Assembly (NCBI GenBank): GCA_038093975.1
Contig: JBBPTG010000004.1
Location: forward strand, 558,001 to 622,000
DNA length: 64,000 bases
Source: Chalciporus piperatus
Taxonomy: Eukaryota; Basidiomycota; Agaricomycetes; Boletales; Boletaceae
Direction: 5' to 3'
The position numbers and the translations under genes are program-made. The notes under the pieces are model-generated. The model searched no databases. It was not told the origin of the DNA and was given only the letters and a program-made list of their open reading frames with translations. How positions within the stretch are numbered: position 1 is the first letter of the stretch; each line of letters starts with the position of its first letter. Positions 26,228 through 37,024 of this stretch are shown piece after piece.

Positions 26228-27740
26228 TCAACGGCCGCGGCGCTCCTGTGGTCGAAGGCGATCCCTGCTGTTTCGACGTTCCCGCGTACGCGGCACAGGT
26301 GAGCGAGAGCGGCGGCGGCGTTCCGAGGAGCGATCCCTCTCTCGGTCCCGATGCCGACTGTGGTCTCTCTTTCGGCGGTGCGAAGATCCAACATCAGGGA
26401 TGTCGAACACCATTGAATAATCGTCACGCCCATTTCCTCTCGTACTCCCTCGGTACCTGCGAGTTTCTTCCAAATCATCCCGACCTGCGAACCCACTCCT
26501 TTCTCTTCGGCCTGGATCCATTTTAGGGTTGTTGGACCACGAGTTGTTGAGCCGCGCCACCGACTGCGAACTGAGCAGGACAGAATTAGGTCGCACAGCC
26601 CAGGAGAGTATAGTTACTCACAAGTCAACCCATATACGTCGATCGTCGACCAAGACGTTCTGCATCTTGAAATAACCCTAGAGTAGTTGTAAGGCTGTGC
26701 AGCTTCTGAAAATAAAGGTGGAAGTCTTCACCTGTTCAGCTTCCTCTCGTTTGTCAAATTCTATAAATGCATATTGCAGCGAATCGCCCGTCTTTTTGTC
26801 GCGGATTACCTGACAACTCATAATTGTCCCGAATCGCGAAAAGATCAATTCCAGGTCCTCGTCCCGGGTGACCGCATTCAGCTTGCAAACAAATAGGACG
26901 TTCTCGGGCGGGCGAACGTTCGCGAACGGCAAGTCTCCAACCATTTCAAGGGTCAACGCAGATGCCGCAGCAGCCTTTTCCCGACGTTCGCGTTCTTCCT
27001 CTTCTTCTGGCAGAGTGGCAAGTGGGTCTTCATCCTCAGCAATCCTCGTGGAGTTATCGGGTGGGCGGATGGGTGAGGAGGGGGGCTTTATAAGGCCTTC
27101 AGGATCCGGAAACGGATCATCTGTGGATTCGGGTTGAGTACAGGATGACATAGACGCTCTGAGGTCGTACCAAGAATGACGACATGGCGAATCCTAACGT
27201 CCTTGAAAGGGCGCGCATTCTGATCGGTGAACACATCATTGAGCTTATCGAGGGTTTCCAGGCCTTCGACAACGTGACCAAAAACAGCGTGCTTGCCATC
27301 GAGATAGTCGATATTATCAGAGAGGGTGATGAAGAACTGACTACCACAACCGCCTTTCTCACCGCCGATAGATGGGGCTATGGCCATGGAGACAGTTCCT
27401 TTGTGAGTATGCTTGAGCTTTGGAATGATTTCTGGAGCGAAATATCGTGGCACTGATTTCTGGCTTCCTTGGGATGCAATATACGACCAAACTGACTCCC
27501 CTCCAGTACCCGTAGCGGTTGGGTCTCCAGTCTGAGCAAGGAAATCTTTCGATACTGCAACGTTGCGTCAGTGAGCGGAACGGTATGGTTCTGCCGAACG
27601 GACTCACCATTAAAGAATGCATTCAGGTTATAATAGTACACTTTGCAAAGTTTGAGAAAGCTCTCGCAGGTCTTGGGGCACAGTTCGACCTCCAAGTCGA
27701 TGACAATATCCCCAAGGGACGTCTCAAACAGAACCGACAT
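26228..27740 (-). CDS. cyp6: Cyclophilin-RRM peptidyl-prolyl isomerase (PPIL4/Cyp6 type)
   Basis: Nuclear RNA-associated proline isomerase. The N-terminus [19 protein letters not shown] begins a cyclophilin domain with the segments [15 protein letters not shown] and [18 protein letters not shown]. After an acidic linker comes an [24 protein letters not shown] (RNP2) and [16 protein letters not shown] (RNP1), then a short exon with [10 protein letters not shown]. The tail is an Arg/Ser/Glu/Asp-rich RS region ending ERRGR. Domain order matches PPIL4, a spliceosome-linked protein. About six exons. Confidence 0.9.
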
Positions 27741-27772
27741 GAGGGTACAGCTTCAAGAACGTTGGGCAGTAG

Positions 27773-28248
27773 TTACAGAGCCCTGGACTTGTCGTAGGTC
27801 GAGAGTATGGCGCGTCCTGTGATAGCCGAGCGAGGCGGTTGTTCTAGTTTGTGCCAGATTGAAGGGGTCTCGAGCTTGGTCTCGAGTGACGGGAGCAATT
27901 CGATTTCTTTACCTAGAGCAGCCATGGCTGCTACCATGCACGCTCGCTGTGATACATCCCATTGCTCTAAACACACTAGTGACCGCGGAGGCTTAGTAGC
28001 CTGAAGAGGGTCAGCGACATCCACAGAAATTAAACGCCCACACGCCAGCGGCACTCCCAGGTCGGGCTCACTGGAACAACGGAGCTGCATCCCAACCTAG
28101 TCGCTGAAGCACTGACTGAATGATATACTAATCCTGCATGTAGACTTTCTGCATCAGCGCTTCCAATCGCGCAATTTCCATCAGCCCGGGCTTTCTGTAA
28201 GCTCCCCGTTGATCTGTAAGCCAACACCGAGGGAACAGTAGTAAGCAT
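27773..28248 (-). CDS. Possible small protein of unknown function
   Basis: MLTTVPSVLAYRSTGSLQ opens a frame that joins over a 44-base GT-AG intron (donor after HAGL) in frame to LRCSSEPDLGVPLACGRL and continues to a stop at 27773. No domain was recognised. The stop lies only 32 bases before the cyclophilin start on the same strand, which is unusually tight. The gene may be real and compact, or part of the cyclophilin leader. Confidence 0.35.
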
Positions 28249-28303
28249 TCCGTTATCCCATTAGTGATGAACGCATGACCCTTCATATCACCTCTTCAGG
28301 GGG

Positions 28304-28313
28304 TATATATATA
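28304..28313 (+). promoter_or_regulatory. TATA element of the AsaB-like gene
   Basis: A TATATATATA run about 70 bases before the ATG at 28382, a typical distance. Two copies of GTGTCTGATTCACG-like sequence follow it at about 28340 and 28368 in the leader. Confidence 0.55.
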
Positions 28314-28381
28314 CCTTCCCTTCCCTCCACGAACACACCCAGTGTCTGATTCACGCTATCCTATCTAGTGTCTGATTCACG

Positions 28382-29341
28382 ATGTCTTCTACTACCAACA
28401 CAACGACCGGTAGCCTTGTCTATTCTCTCCCGCCTCTTGATGGGTCCCGGACTTACATTCATGTCAACGCTGACAGCGTCACTGGCCTCCGTAAGCAGAA
28501 TTCGGTCCAAGTTACCCATGTCTTGGCTATCGAGAACGTCCGTGGCTCGGAGGACCAATACAAGCTTGACAACGCCGGATTTCAATACGGAAAGCACCCT
28601 TCGAAGCACACTCGCTTCATAAATGATAAAGAAATCGAGGAAGAGTACTACCCCGAGTGTATTGATCTTCTCAAGAAGATCACCGGGGCGAGTAGTGCTG
28701 TCATTTTCGACCATAGTCAGTGATTTTTGCTTTGGCCGTCACAAATTCAGCCATTGCTAACACGTCCGGTCAATGTTAGCGATCCGTCGTCGTCGACCTG
28801 GGGAAGCAGATGACAGCCCACAGAAGCGCCAACCTGTCTCCCGCGTGCACGTAGACCAAACCACGGCGTCTTCCATTGCCCGTGTCCATCGTCATCTCCC
28901 CCCGTCCGACGCCCCCACTCTCCTTAAACGCCGCTTCCAGATTATCAACCTCTGGCGTCCCATCTCCCACCCTGCTCTTGACTGGCCACTCGCGCTTTGT
29001 GACTTCCGCAGCATCGACATGAAGAGGGACCTTTATCCAGTGGCCCTCATCTACCCAGACAGAGAAGGGGAGACACACGGTGTCAAATATCACGAGACAC
29101 ACAGGTGGAAGTACCTGAGGGGCATGGAGCCAGACGAATTCGTTTTGATCAAGTGGTGTGTGATTTCTTAGTTCAAGGGGACTCGGCGGAGACTGAACAC
29201 GGCTTTAGCTTCGATTCGGTGCAAGATGGTAGTGTCGCTATCCTTACACCACACACTGGATTCGAAGACCCACAGAGTCCGGAGGGTGCGCCACTTAGAG
29301 AATCCATTGAGATCAGGGCACTTGTGTTCTATGACAACTAG
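28382..29341 (+). CDS. AsaB/CmcJ-like (GA4 desaturase family) oxidoreductase
   Basis: Three exons (28382-28715, 28780-29155, 29209-29341) give 280 residues. Family landmarks: GKHPSKHTRFINDKEIEEEYY, AVIFDHTIRRRRPGE, RFQIINLWRPISHPALDWPLALCD, HRWKYLRGMEPDEFVLIKCFDS, and a C-terminal PHTGFEDP. These match the fungal AsaB / cephamycin CmcJ-like family, often found in secondary-metabolite clusters. No metabolite backbone gene is next to it here, so the substrate is unknown. Probably a cytosolic hydroxylase/desaturase-like protein. Confidence 0.85.
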
Positions 29342-29452
29342 GCAGGCGAAAAATCTGCAGATTATTAGTTGAGGAACTCCAGCTTTTCTTCCATACCGCT
29401 ATGAGCGCCAATCAATGGATTATGCCCCTAGAAGGGGGGCGCTTTGTCAACT

Positions 29453-29523
29453 GGCCGCCTGGCGAAATGGCATCGCGTCTGACTACGAATCAGGAGATTG
29501 CAGGTTCGATCCCTGCGGTGGTC
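29453..29523 (+). tRNA. tRNA-Arg (ACG)
   Basis: 71 bases, no intron. Acceptor GGCCGCC pairs with GGTGGTC. The anticodon stem TCTGA/TCAGG frames loop CTACGAA, anticodon ACG. The T arm is GCAGG/CCTGC with TTCGATC. Its 3' half resembles the two tRNA-Arg(TCG) genes. Confidence 0.85.
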
Positions 29524-29739
29524 AAAGGAATATTTTTTTCCTTGCCTCTGTATATTTTTATGCAGTGATTCTTGGAAAAAGAAACATTTCATTCGATTCT
29601 TGAATGGAATATCCATATTATTCCTCGGCTGATACACAGTCTCACAGCAAGTTTTATCAGGATGTCGAATATAAGTTAACCATCAGTGAGACTAGACAGT
29701 ACAAGAGAATACGATACTTGGAGGAAGACAAAAAGTAAT

Positions 29740-29812
29740 GGCCAACGTGGGGATCGAACCCAAGACCTTCGCGTTATTAGCACGACGCTCTAACCAACTG
29801 AGCTAGTCGGCC
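29740..29812 (-). tRNA. tRNA-Ile (AAT)
   Basis: 73 bases without intron. Reverse strand begins GGCCGAC and ends GTTGGCC (pairing). The D arm has CTCAGTTGGTTAGAG. The anticodon loop CTAATAA gives AAT. The B box GGTTCGATCC is present. Confidence 0.88.
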
Positions 29813-30073
29813 ATGTGAGCGCTTACATTAGACACCAATAGAACCAGCCCGTCAAAGGAATCGATCTGCTCGAAGGTGAATGTGTTTTTCATCCAAAGTG
29901 GAAGACAGTAAACGCGTAGTAAAAAATGTGTGTACAATACATGGTGTCATTGAAGGTCCATCTCTTCATGTGCGAAAAAAAGTAAAGCATCGATTGCCCC
30001 ATGCTTGGATCCAAAGTTTCGTCCAGAAGCATCTCAAATATCCCATCAAGTTCAAGGTGAGGTGACGCTCCGA

Positions 30074-33000
30074 TTACTGCTCCTGTGCCGGCGGATTGTT
30101 AAAGGCGAAGGCGCCAGTCGAGCTACTAGATGCATTGAACCCGAATGCACTGGGTGTAGAATTCGCAGGTTTGCCGAAAATCGACTGCGTTTGATCCCCG
30201 CTGGTGGAGAGAGGAGAAGGTTGACCGAACACCGATCCAGTCGTGCCTGACGAACCACCAAAGGGGAAGGGGGACGCAGGCTTCGACGATGCGCCAGCGG
30301 ATGAAATGGTTGTGTCATCCTTCTTTCCAAACGCGAATGCCGATGATAAGGAGCTCGAACCGAATGTAACATTTGGGAAGACGGATGGCGGTTGAGTAGC
30401 AGCTCCGGCCCCACCGAACGGTGAAGGATTTGAGGCGGCAGCACCGTTGGCAGAGAAAGATATAGGCTTGGAGCCCTCTCCAGCACTGCCGAACACAGAT
30501 GCAGGCTTGCTTTCTGCAGCGCCACCGAAAGTGAACTTCGGCTTTGATGTCTCTGTGGAGCCGCCGAAACCCAAGGTCGGCTTCGAAGATTCTCCACCAC
30601 CACCAAATACGGATGCAGGCTTGGAGTTGTTAGCAGTTCCACCGAACGCAAGAGTTGGTTTTGAGCTTTCCGCGGAGGCACCAAATGACGATGCAGGTTT
30701 GGCATTCTCTCCACCAAATACAGAGGCAGGCTTAGCGATCTCTGGCGTGGCACTGAATGCGAACGTCGGTTTTGACCCCCCCGCTGAACCGCCAAACATA
30801 GACGCAGGCTTAGGCCCTTCTGCACCAGCACCAGATAGTGGTGTTGGCTTGGATCCCTCGGCGGCATTTGACCCAGAGTTAACACCGCCAAGCGAGAATG
30901 CGGACATCGGAATGGCACCAGAGGCAGGAGTGGAAAACATGTTGTTTGACGTGGTGGCGCTGCCAAATGCGGACGCGGGTTTGGGTACGGAGCTTGAGGC
31001 ATCGGTACCTGCACCTGGCGGTTTTCCAAAAATACTCGTCCCCGAGGTTGAGTGTGGAGCAAACGCTGAGCCGCCAAATGGAGAGGAAGCTCCTCCAAAG
31101 GGCGAAGGCTCGTCCTTCGAGCCTGCCGTGCTGCCGAAGACAGATGTTGACGGCTCTGGCTTCTTGGATTCGTCTGCCATTGCAGGCGTAAATGCTGAAG
31201 CACTGTTAGTCGAAGCCGTTGGCGTCTGACCGAAATTGAATGGTGTCAATTTCGTCTGGGAAGCAGCACTGGGGGCGAGCGTGGAAGCAGAGGCGAATGA
31301 CGACGAAGTGGCAGAAGGCGCGCCAAATGCGAATTTGGGTGCAGAGGGTGCAGAGAATGTCGCGGGTGCTGCAGGTGGTGCAGGTGGTGCTGTAGAAGGT
31401 GCGGGAGTAGTAGACAGGGGGGCGGCCGAGAATGAGAAGATTGGTGCTGAAGGCTTAGTAGCTTCGGAAGACGGTGCGGTGGATGAAGGGGTAGGAGCTT
31501 GTGTCTCTGCCTTAGCAGCCGCAGGCGAGGAGCCAAAGCTGAAGGAGGGGGAAGCAGAGGTGCTGGGCCCGGTACCAAAGAGTGTGGGAGCGGTGGTGGC
31601 TGGCGCGGAAGGAGAGGATTGGGTATCTGACTTCCCAAGTGAGAACATGGAGGGCCTTGGGGGTTGGGGTTGAGTCGTGGTAGGAGGAGTGGAAGACGAT
31701 GGAGCAGAACCAGTTTTACCGAAGAAATTCGGTATCGAAGAAGACGAAGGAGTGGGTGTGGCTGAAGGCACGGAGGATGGTATTTGGGGTGGTTTCGTGA
31801 ACGAGAACGTTGTGGTGGAAGGCGTAGCACCAGAAGTTGTTGTCGGGGCAGTTGATGTACCGGTGAAGCGCGGCGGTGCAGCGGAGGGGGCAGCAGTGGA
31901 AGGCAATGAGAAGCCAGTACCATTGGTGGAAGTGGAGACCTTGCTTGGCTCGCTAGTGCTGGGAGTCGGCGCAAAGGTGAAGGTCGAAGTGGTTGTCGGC
32001 TTGCTCTGTGAGGTGGTATCATCCAACTTCCCTGAAACGGGGGCGGACGGTGCAGGGGTAAGTGTGATGGTGGGAACAGGCATCGGCTTAGACCCAAGCT
32101 CAGGGACAGTGACACGAGTTGGTAATTCGGAGAGCGTTGGCGTCTGAGCCTTTTTCTGCTCCTCGAGTTTCGCGCGTATCCTTGCCATTGCCTCTGCCTC
32201 TCGATCTTGTTTCTCCCATTTCGAAAAGCCCCGGAAACCAGGCCGTGTTGGACTATCAGCAATGCCCGGGAGTATTGGGGAGACCATGGTGCTGGAAGAC
32301 GCGACACGACGACCCAGGGCGGGCTGTGGCTGCACCTGCTCGAAAGGATTTATGCGTATAGATGCGCCAGTGGACATGGATTGACGGAATGGACGACGAG
32401 CAGGACTACCTTTTACGGAATCCCACAAGAGGTTTTTCCCTGTCTTTGTAGGAGACTCGGGGACATCAGGAGTCCTGGATCCACTCGAGGCCCTTGGGGC
32501 ATCTTGCCACGCCAAATCCTGTCTCTCCTCCGCTTGTTTGTATTGTGCCTCCGTCATCCACGTCTCTACATAGATCTCTAGCGCAGCGGAGCGATCCGGA
32601 TGCTGGGAATCCTGAGGCTACAACGTGCGTCAGACACGTCAATTCCCAGGCGGCGAGGGACTTACCATGTTGTACTTGTTCCGAGCCTTTTTAACCAGAG
32701 CCAAGCGTAACCGTTCACCCTTCTCGCCGACCTTGTACTGAATACCATCGACCTTCCACTCGTCACCAATCCTGCGGCCACCGCACAGGGGATCCCTGGA
32801 TGAACGAGGATCCTCCGCCGATACCTCGCTGGCTTCATCACTCCCAGCTTTCTTACCCTTCTTCTTCTTGGAAGTACGCTTGGCATAGCTTCGAGAAGTC
32901 TCAGATACATCGCCATCGCTCTCAGGCGTCTCGAACTCGCGGTCGCGCTTGTGCCCTCTCGTCAGTACCCCCGATTGTCTCCGTGAGATAGTTCGACGTT

Positions 33001-34157
33001 TACGGTGATGCGACGCCTTTCCGTTCTGGACGTCCTCTTCGTCATCACCTCCAAATGTAGACCCTGCCTCAGCCCGATCACGTTTCTTGCCACGCGCCAC
33101 GGATCTAAGTTCTGTGACTTCATCTTCGTCGATGCCTTCCATTGCTTCCTCAGCAGGCTCGTGGTCTTCATCCTGAGAGTCATTGACGCGGTCGGAGCCC
33201 TCTGGCCCGTCCGCGTCTGCATAGCTGCCTACCACTTGTCGGTCAGGGGATCCCTGGTGCAGTCGTCGAGGCTCGAGGTCCGCGTACTGCGCGTACCAGT
33301 CCGCTTGTTCGTCACCGTCGATAAGCTCGTCACCGTCTATGCGAGACTTTTTCATGGTCTCGTGTTCGTTATCGCTTTCATCTGTCAGAGACCGTTTTCT
33401 GGATTCTTCGTGAGTACGGGCGTCCAAGAAAAGTTCCTTCCTGCTCGTACGACGGCCGGTAGGCCTCCTGACACGAGGCTGTTCTGGAACAACCTCTCGA
33501 GGGCGAGGATTAGGATTATATCGGTCGGCAAAATTAAGGGGATTGCCATCTTGGCGCTTGTTCTCATACACGAGAGCGCGTTTTGCAGGAAGATATTGAT
33601 CACGGAGTGGGGCAGCTACACGCGATGCGGGCGTAATAAAAGTGACGATATGATATCATGAGATTGACCACGTTGTATCTTAAGACGTGATTGACTCACT
33701 GGTTTCGGGAATGCGTCTCCTTAGGCCATGCGCGTCTTTTTGTGCATAGGTCCGATGATCAATAACCGGTGGAAGTTGGTCCGAGACCTGATTGGTGGTC
33801 TTGTTTCGCTCTTGCGCCTCGCGTTCGGCGCGCGCACGTCTAGCTGCGGCATAAGCTACAGCAAATGGGCGACAGTCCGAGTCTGGGATTCCGTGCTTTC
33901 TACGCATCGCTCTGGAAGACCGTCAGAAGAGAACACGATAAAATATATTCAACATACTTTCTGGACGTCAATTCGCGACGCCGCTTGACATGTTCGTAAC
34001 CGCGCACCAACAGGGACCATGCTAGTAAACCGAAAGCCAAGAGTGCGACCGTCTTGAAAACGAAGTAGTAGCGAGAAAAGGTTGCGAAAATGCCGGATTC
34101 TGGTCTTTGCAAGATGGGACCACCAAGGATGTCTGCTTGCTCGTCGGGCAAGGCCAT
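30074..34157 (-). CDS. Transmembrane FG-repeat nucleoporin, POM121-like layout
   Basis: Four exons (34157-33958, 33911-33700, 33615-32666, 32617-30074) join in frame to 1301 residues. The N-terminus has one hydrophobic span (residues about 30-51, YYFVFKTVALLAFGLLAWSL) followed at once by a basic HVKRRREL segment. The middle is charged, with several nuclear-localisation-like basic clusters (RKRRTISRR, KRTSKKKKGKK). The C-terminal half (from about 32.0 kb down) is Ser/Pro/Thr-rich with tens of FG, SVFG, FxFG and AFG motifs. The FG half resembles Nup1/Nup124/Nup153-type nuclear basket proteins that bind importins. With the N-terminal anchor it would sit in the pore membrane with FG tails in the channel. 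No stop or frame break occurs at any join. Confidence 0.8.
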
Positions 34158-34759
34158 CTTGGAAGTGAAGTCGTCGGGTGAGCTTGGATGCTGTAAACAA
34201 AGAACTGGTCATGGCAAACGTCTTCGGCATGGCGGAGATCAAAAAGTTAAATCGGAGCGGAAATCTCCTAAAAGTTCGACGCTCGAATGTCCTCATTCCT
34301 TTGTCGTCGACCACCAGCATGCGCGTTCACAGCGAGACGGTCTCAGTGAGCGTTCGCCGTTGCCCTCGCGCTGTGGACGACGGAGATGCTTTTTTCGAAC
34401 CTACCCACTCGCCTTTGCCTAGGGACACAGCTCACAGTGCTTTCGTTTCTTACTGGTGACAGTGGCAGATGGAGTTTGCTTGGTCCACGCTTGAATGTCT
34501 ATGTGTACCTTTTGCGCAGTTTCCGTGGACATTCGAGTACTAAACCGATGCGTACATTATCCCCATGAAATACAAGTTGCTTATGCGAATGCTACGGATG
34601 AAAAATCGTAATGAGTCCTGACATGATCCAGTTTCATTCCGATCGTGTGAGAAACGTTGTTTGCTTGCACGATTTTTATACGCCGTAACTGGCCTTACAC
34701 GTCTTCTCTTCCAAACACATCCATCCTCCCTTCCCCTTCCCTCCGCAATCATCAACGCC
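34158..34759. other. Divergent intergenic promoter region
   Basis: About 600 bases between the starts of the FG nucleoporin and cytochrome b5 genes. A TTTTTATACG element at about 34673 and a pyrimidine-rich run before 34760 fit the b5 promoter. No separate gene was recognised. Confidence 0.45.
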
Positions 34760-35420
34760 ATGTCCAAGGTTATCACGTTCGATGAGCTCAAGGCCAACAC
34801 CTCCAAGCAAAGTCTCTACATTGCTATCCACGGCAAGGGTGCGTATACTTGTCTCACCACCCTACAACTTGAAATTTGACCCACCACCAACAATAGTGTA
34901 CAATGTGACCAAGTTCATCGACGAGGTATGCCTCTATTGCACAGAGGCGTGTTTCGGTTGTACTTACAGGCCATTTACTATAGCATCCAGGTGGTGACGA
35001 GGTAATTATCAGCGAGGCAGGTGAGTATCATTGGCTATCTCTGTCGCCACACCTCCAACTATCATTCATTTGCAGGAAAGGACGCTACAGAGGCTTTCGA
35101 GGATGTTGGTCACTCTGACGAAGCCCGCGCCCTTCTTCCTGGCCTCTTGGTTGGCGAGCTCGAGGAAGGCGCCGTAAGCACAGGACCATCTTGGTAACGA
35201 ATCAACGTCGAACTCATTATATATCTTATCCTCCAGGCTCCTTCCCGGTCGAAAAAGGCTTCCGCAAACCCATCAGTCAGCAGCGCAGTTGAGACGGGTT
35301 CTAAGTGGGTCATTTCCCCTCAGCTTGGCTTGCTGTCGTTGACCAGCATGTTTTAGTTTGATGTACTTCGTCCCCCTTGCTCTCCTTGGTGCTTACTTTG
35401 GATGGCGTTTCTACGCATGA
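34760..35420 (+). CDS. CYB5: Cytochrome b5, tail-anchored
   Basis: ER electron carrier for desaturases, sterol enzymes and P450s. [19 protein letters not shown], then [19 protein letters not shown] gives the first haem-ligand His (HPGG), and [14 protein letters not shown] the second. A Ser/Lys linker leads to the C-terminal membrane anchor [21 protein letters not shown]. Five to six exons are joined over short introns; the last join (GGTTCTAA/TTTG) restores the anchor. Size about 125 residues, normal for the family. Confidence 0.9.
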
Positions 35421-35734
35421 CGTGCTTTTTGGAAGCCTCTGGCCGGAACACACTAACTTGACATTGGCCGTCAGGTCTCCTTATTGCTCACCGTAATTTA
35501 GAGCGTCACCTGTGTTCCTCGATATCTCATGTTAGATGTAAATTTTCCTCTCGGATTCACTGCCTTTCGACGATTTTGGCCTTCGAATTTTATCCTGTGA
35601 AACATGCCAACCGGAATTCGCTCACCGGACCATGCTAAGTACCAAGTTGCAGTGAGGCTAACTATACAAGCGGATCAAGCCGAGTAATGGTGTTATACAA
35701 TGATAGGCAGAGACCGCCGAGACACTCGATACAC
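35421..35734. other. Intergenic region, convergent 3' ends
   Basis: Between cytochrome b5 and RCF2. No coding or RNA feature was recognised. Confidence 0.4.
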
Positions 35735-36735
35735 TCACGCGTTTGTTTTCCTCTTTTCGAGCCTTTCGTCCTCAAGCTGAAGTCGTCAGTCAGCGGTCAA
35801 CGTAAAGTGTACATCTGATGATCTGAGACCTACCACATATTCCCAGGATCGGTCTCCATGCTACATCAGAGGTACTTTATGTGAGCAGTCCAAGTCAAGA
35901 ATATTTCATTCTTACCCTTCTCATTTCAGCCGCTGCTGCGCGTTGGGCATTGGTGAGTGCCGCCGTGGCAACAATGACACCAATCGTGAGTCCCTGCGCC
36001 CACAGACGAACTTGCACGACCTAGCCGAAACAAAAGCGAGATGAATGGTACCTTTCATCACACGAGTCACCGTTCCTTTACCTTCTGTGGCATAGTCAAC
36101 AAGCTAGTACCGCGTAACGTCAGCCAACCGCTTCCCGATAACCCGACGCATCGGGAAGATGTGAAACAACGCACGGATCACGCATAATGACACTTCCAGC
36201 GATCGCCATCGTCGTCGCCCAACTTCCCATGATGACGCTGAGCTGGTGTTTCGCCGCCCACTCTGCTGCCTTGTCTTTGGTGCTCAAAGAGGCCCATCTG
36301 TCCAGTTCGGCGTGTTGACGTTTTTCGAATTCTGTCTTGCCTATTCCAGACCTGGGGAAACACGCGCGGGTCAAGTTACATAAGTTATTTGGGACTTGAC
36401 CCCTTTTAATGGGTTCAGTTGGACGAACCAATGTTGGCGGTCAAATTCTACGCTCCTCCTCTCCGCCATGATGGTGATAAGCGGGGCGACGAGAACGACA
36501 CCGCCGAGTAGCTTCAACGGGAAGGGCACGGTGCGGTAATAGTTCGACCGCTTGTTTAGGAGGTAGAACGTGGAGGCGGCGATCCCAGTCCCAATGAGCC
36601 CGCCTTCGAGTGCCCCTCGGGTTGTCACCGCACGATACTGTTTCACTTCGTCGTCGGAGAGGCTGACCTACGTATCTTTGGATAAGATTTAGTCGACAGC
36701 GAGATGGTAGCGATATTCACCTTCATGTTGTTCAT
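35735..36735 (-). CDS. RCF2: Respiratory supercomplex factor 2 (HIG1-domain protein)
   Basis: Inner mitochondrial membrane protein associated with complex IV and supercomplexes. It begins MNNMK, then VSLSDDEVKQYRAV over an intron. First hydrophobic pair: GALEGGLIGTGIAASTFYLL and PLKLLGGVVLVAPLITIMAE. The HIG1-type part follows: WAAKHQLSVIMGSWATTMAIAGSVI and VVQVRLWAQGLTIGVIVATAALTNAQ. Short charged tail HGDRSWEYVLEDERLEKRKTNA. Topology and order match yeast Rcf2/Aim38. Several exons, some very short. Confidence 0.85.
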
Positions 36736-37024
36736 GGTTATTACAGACAAGGTGTTGTATTCCCCTCATGACGCAATATCAGTGCCCCGACTTCCGAACC
36801 GGACACCTGGTGGTATCCATCTGCGTATTCATTAGAGAAGGTCCTACCTACGTACATGGCATCGCGACTACATGTTAAACTATCTACTTGAAATGAACTG
36901 CGCCCGTAAAAATCGTGATATAACCGCTCCGCAATGAAGACTCTGCACACGCAAGCAATGATGGGATGGAGGAACGCAAAGATGGCGATGAACAACAGGG
37001 ACAATGTGACCAATTGCACTCGAC

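Noticed and set aside
28282..28382. TATATATATA run as a possible microsatellite
   Set aside because: Only five TA units, placed about 70 bases before an ATG; a TATA element is the simpler reading.
30052..32307. Long open frames in other frames and on the opposite strand across the FG nucleoporin (about 30.0-32.3 kb)
   Set aside because: They are shadows of the low-complexity Ser/Thr/Pro/Gly codons of the FG repeats. They give Leu/Pro/His/Arg-rich or Ala/Gly/Val/Glu-rich strings with no domain and no intron support.
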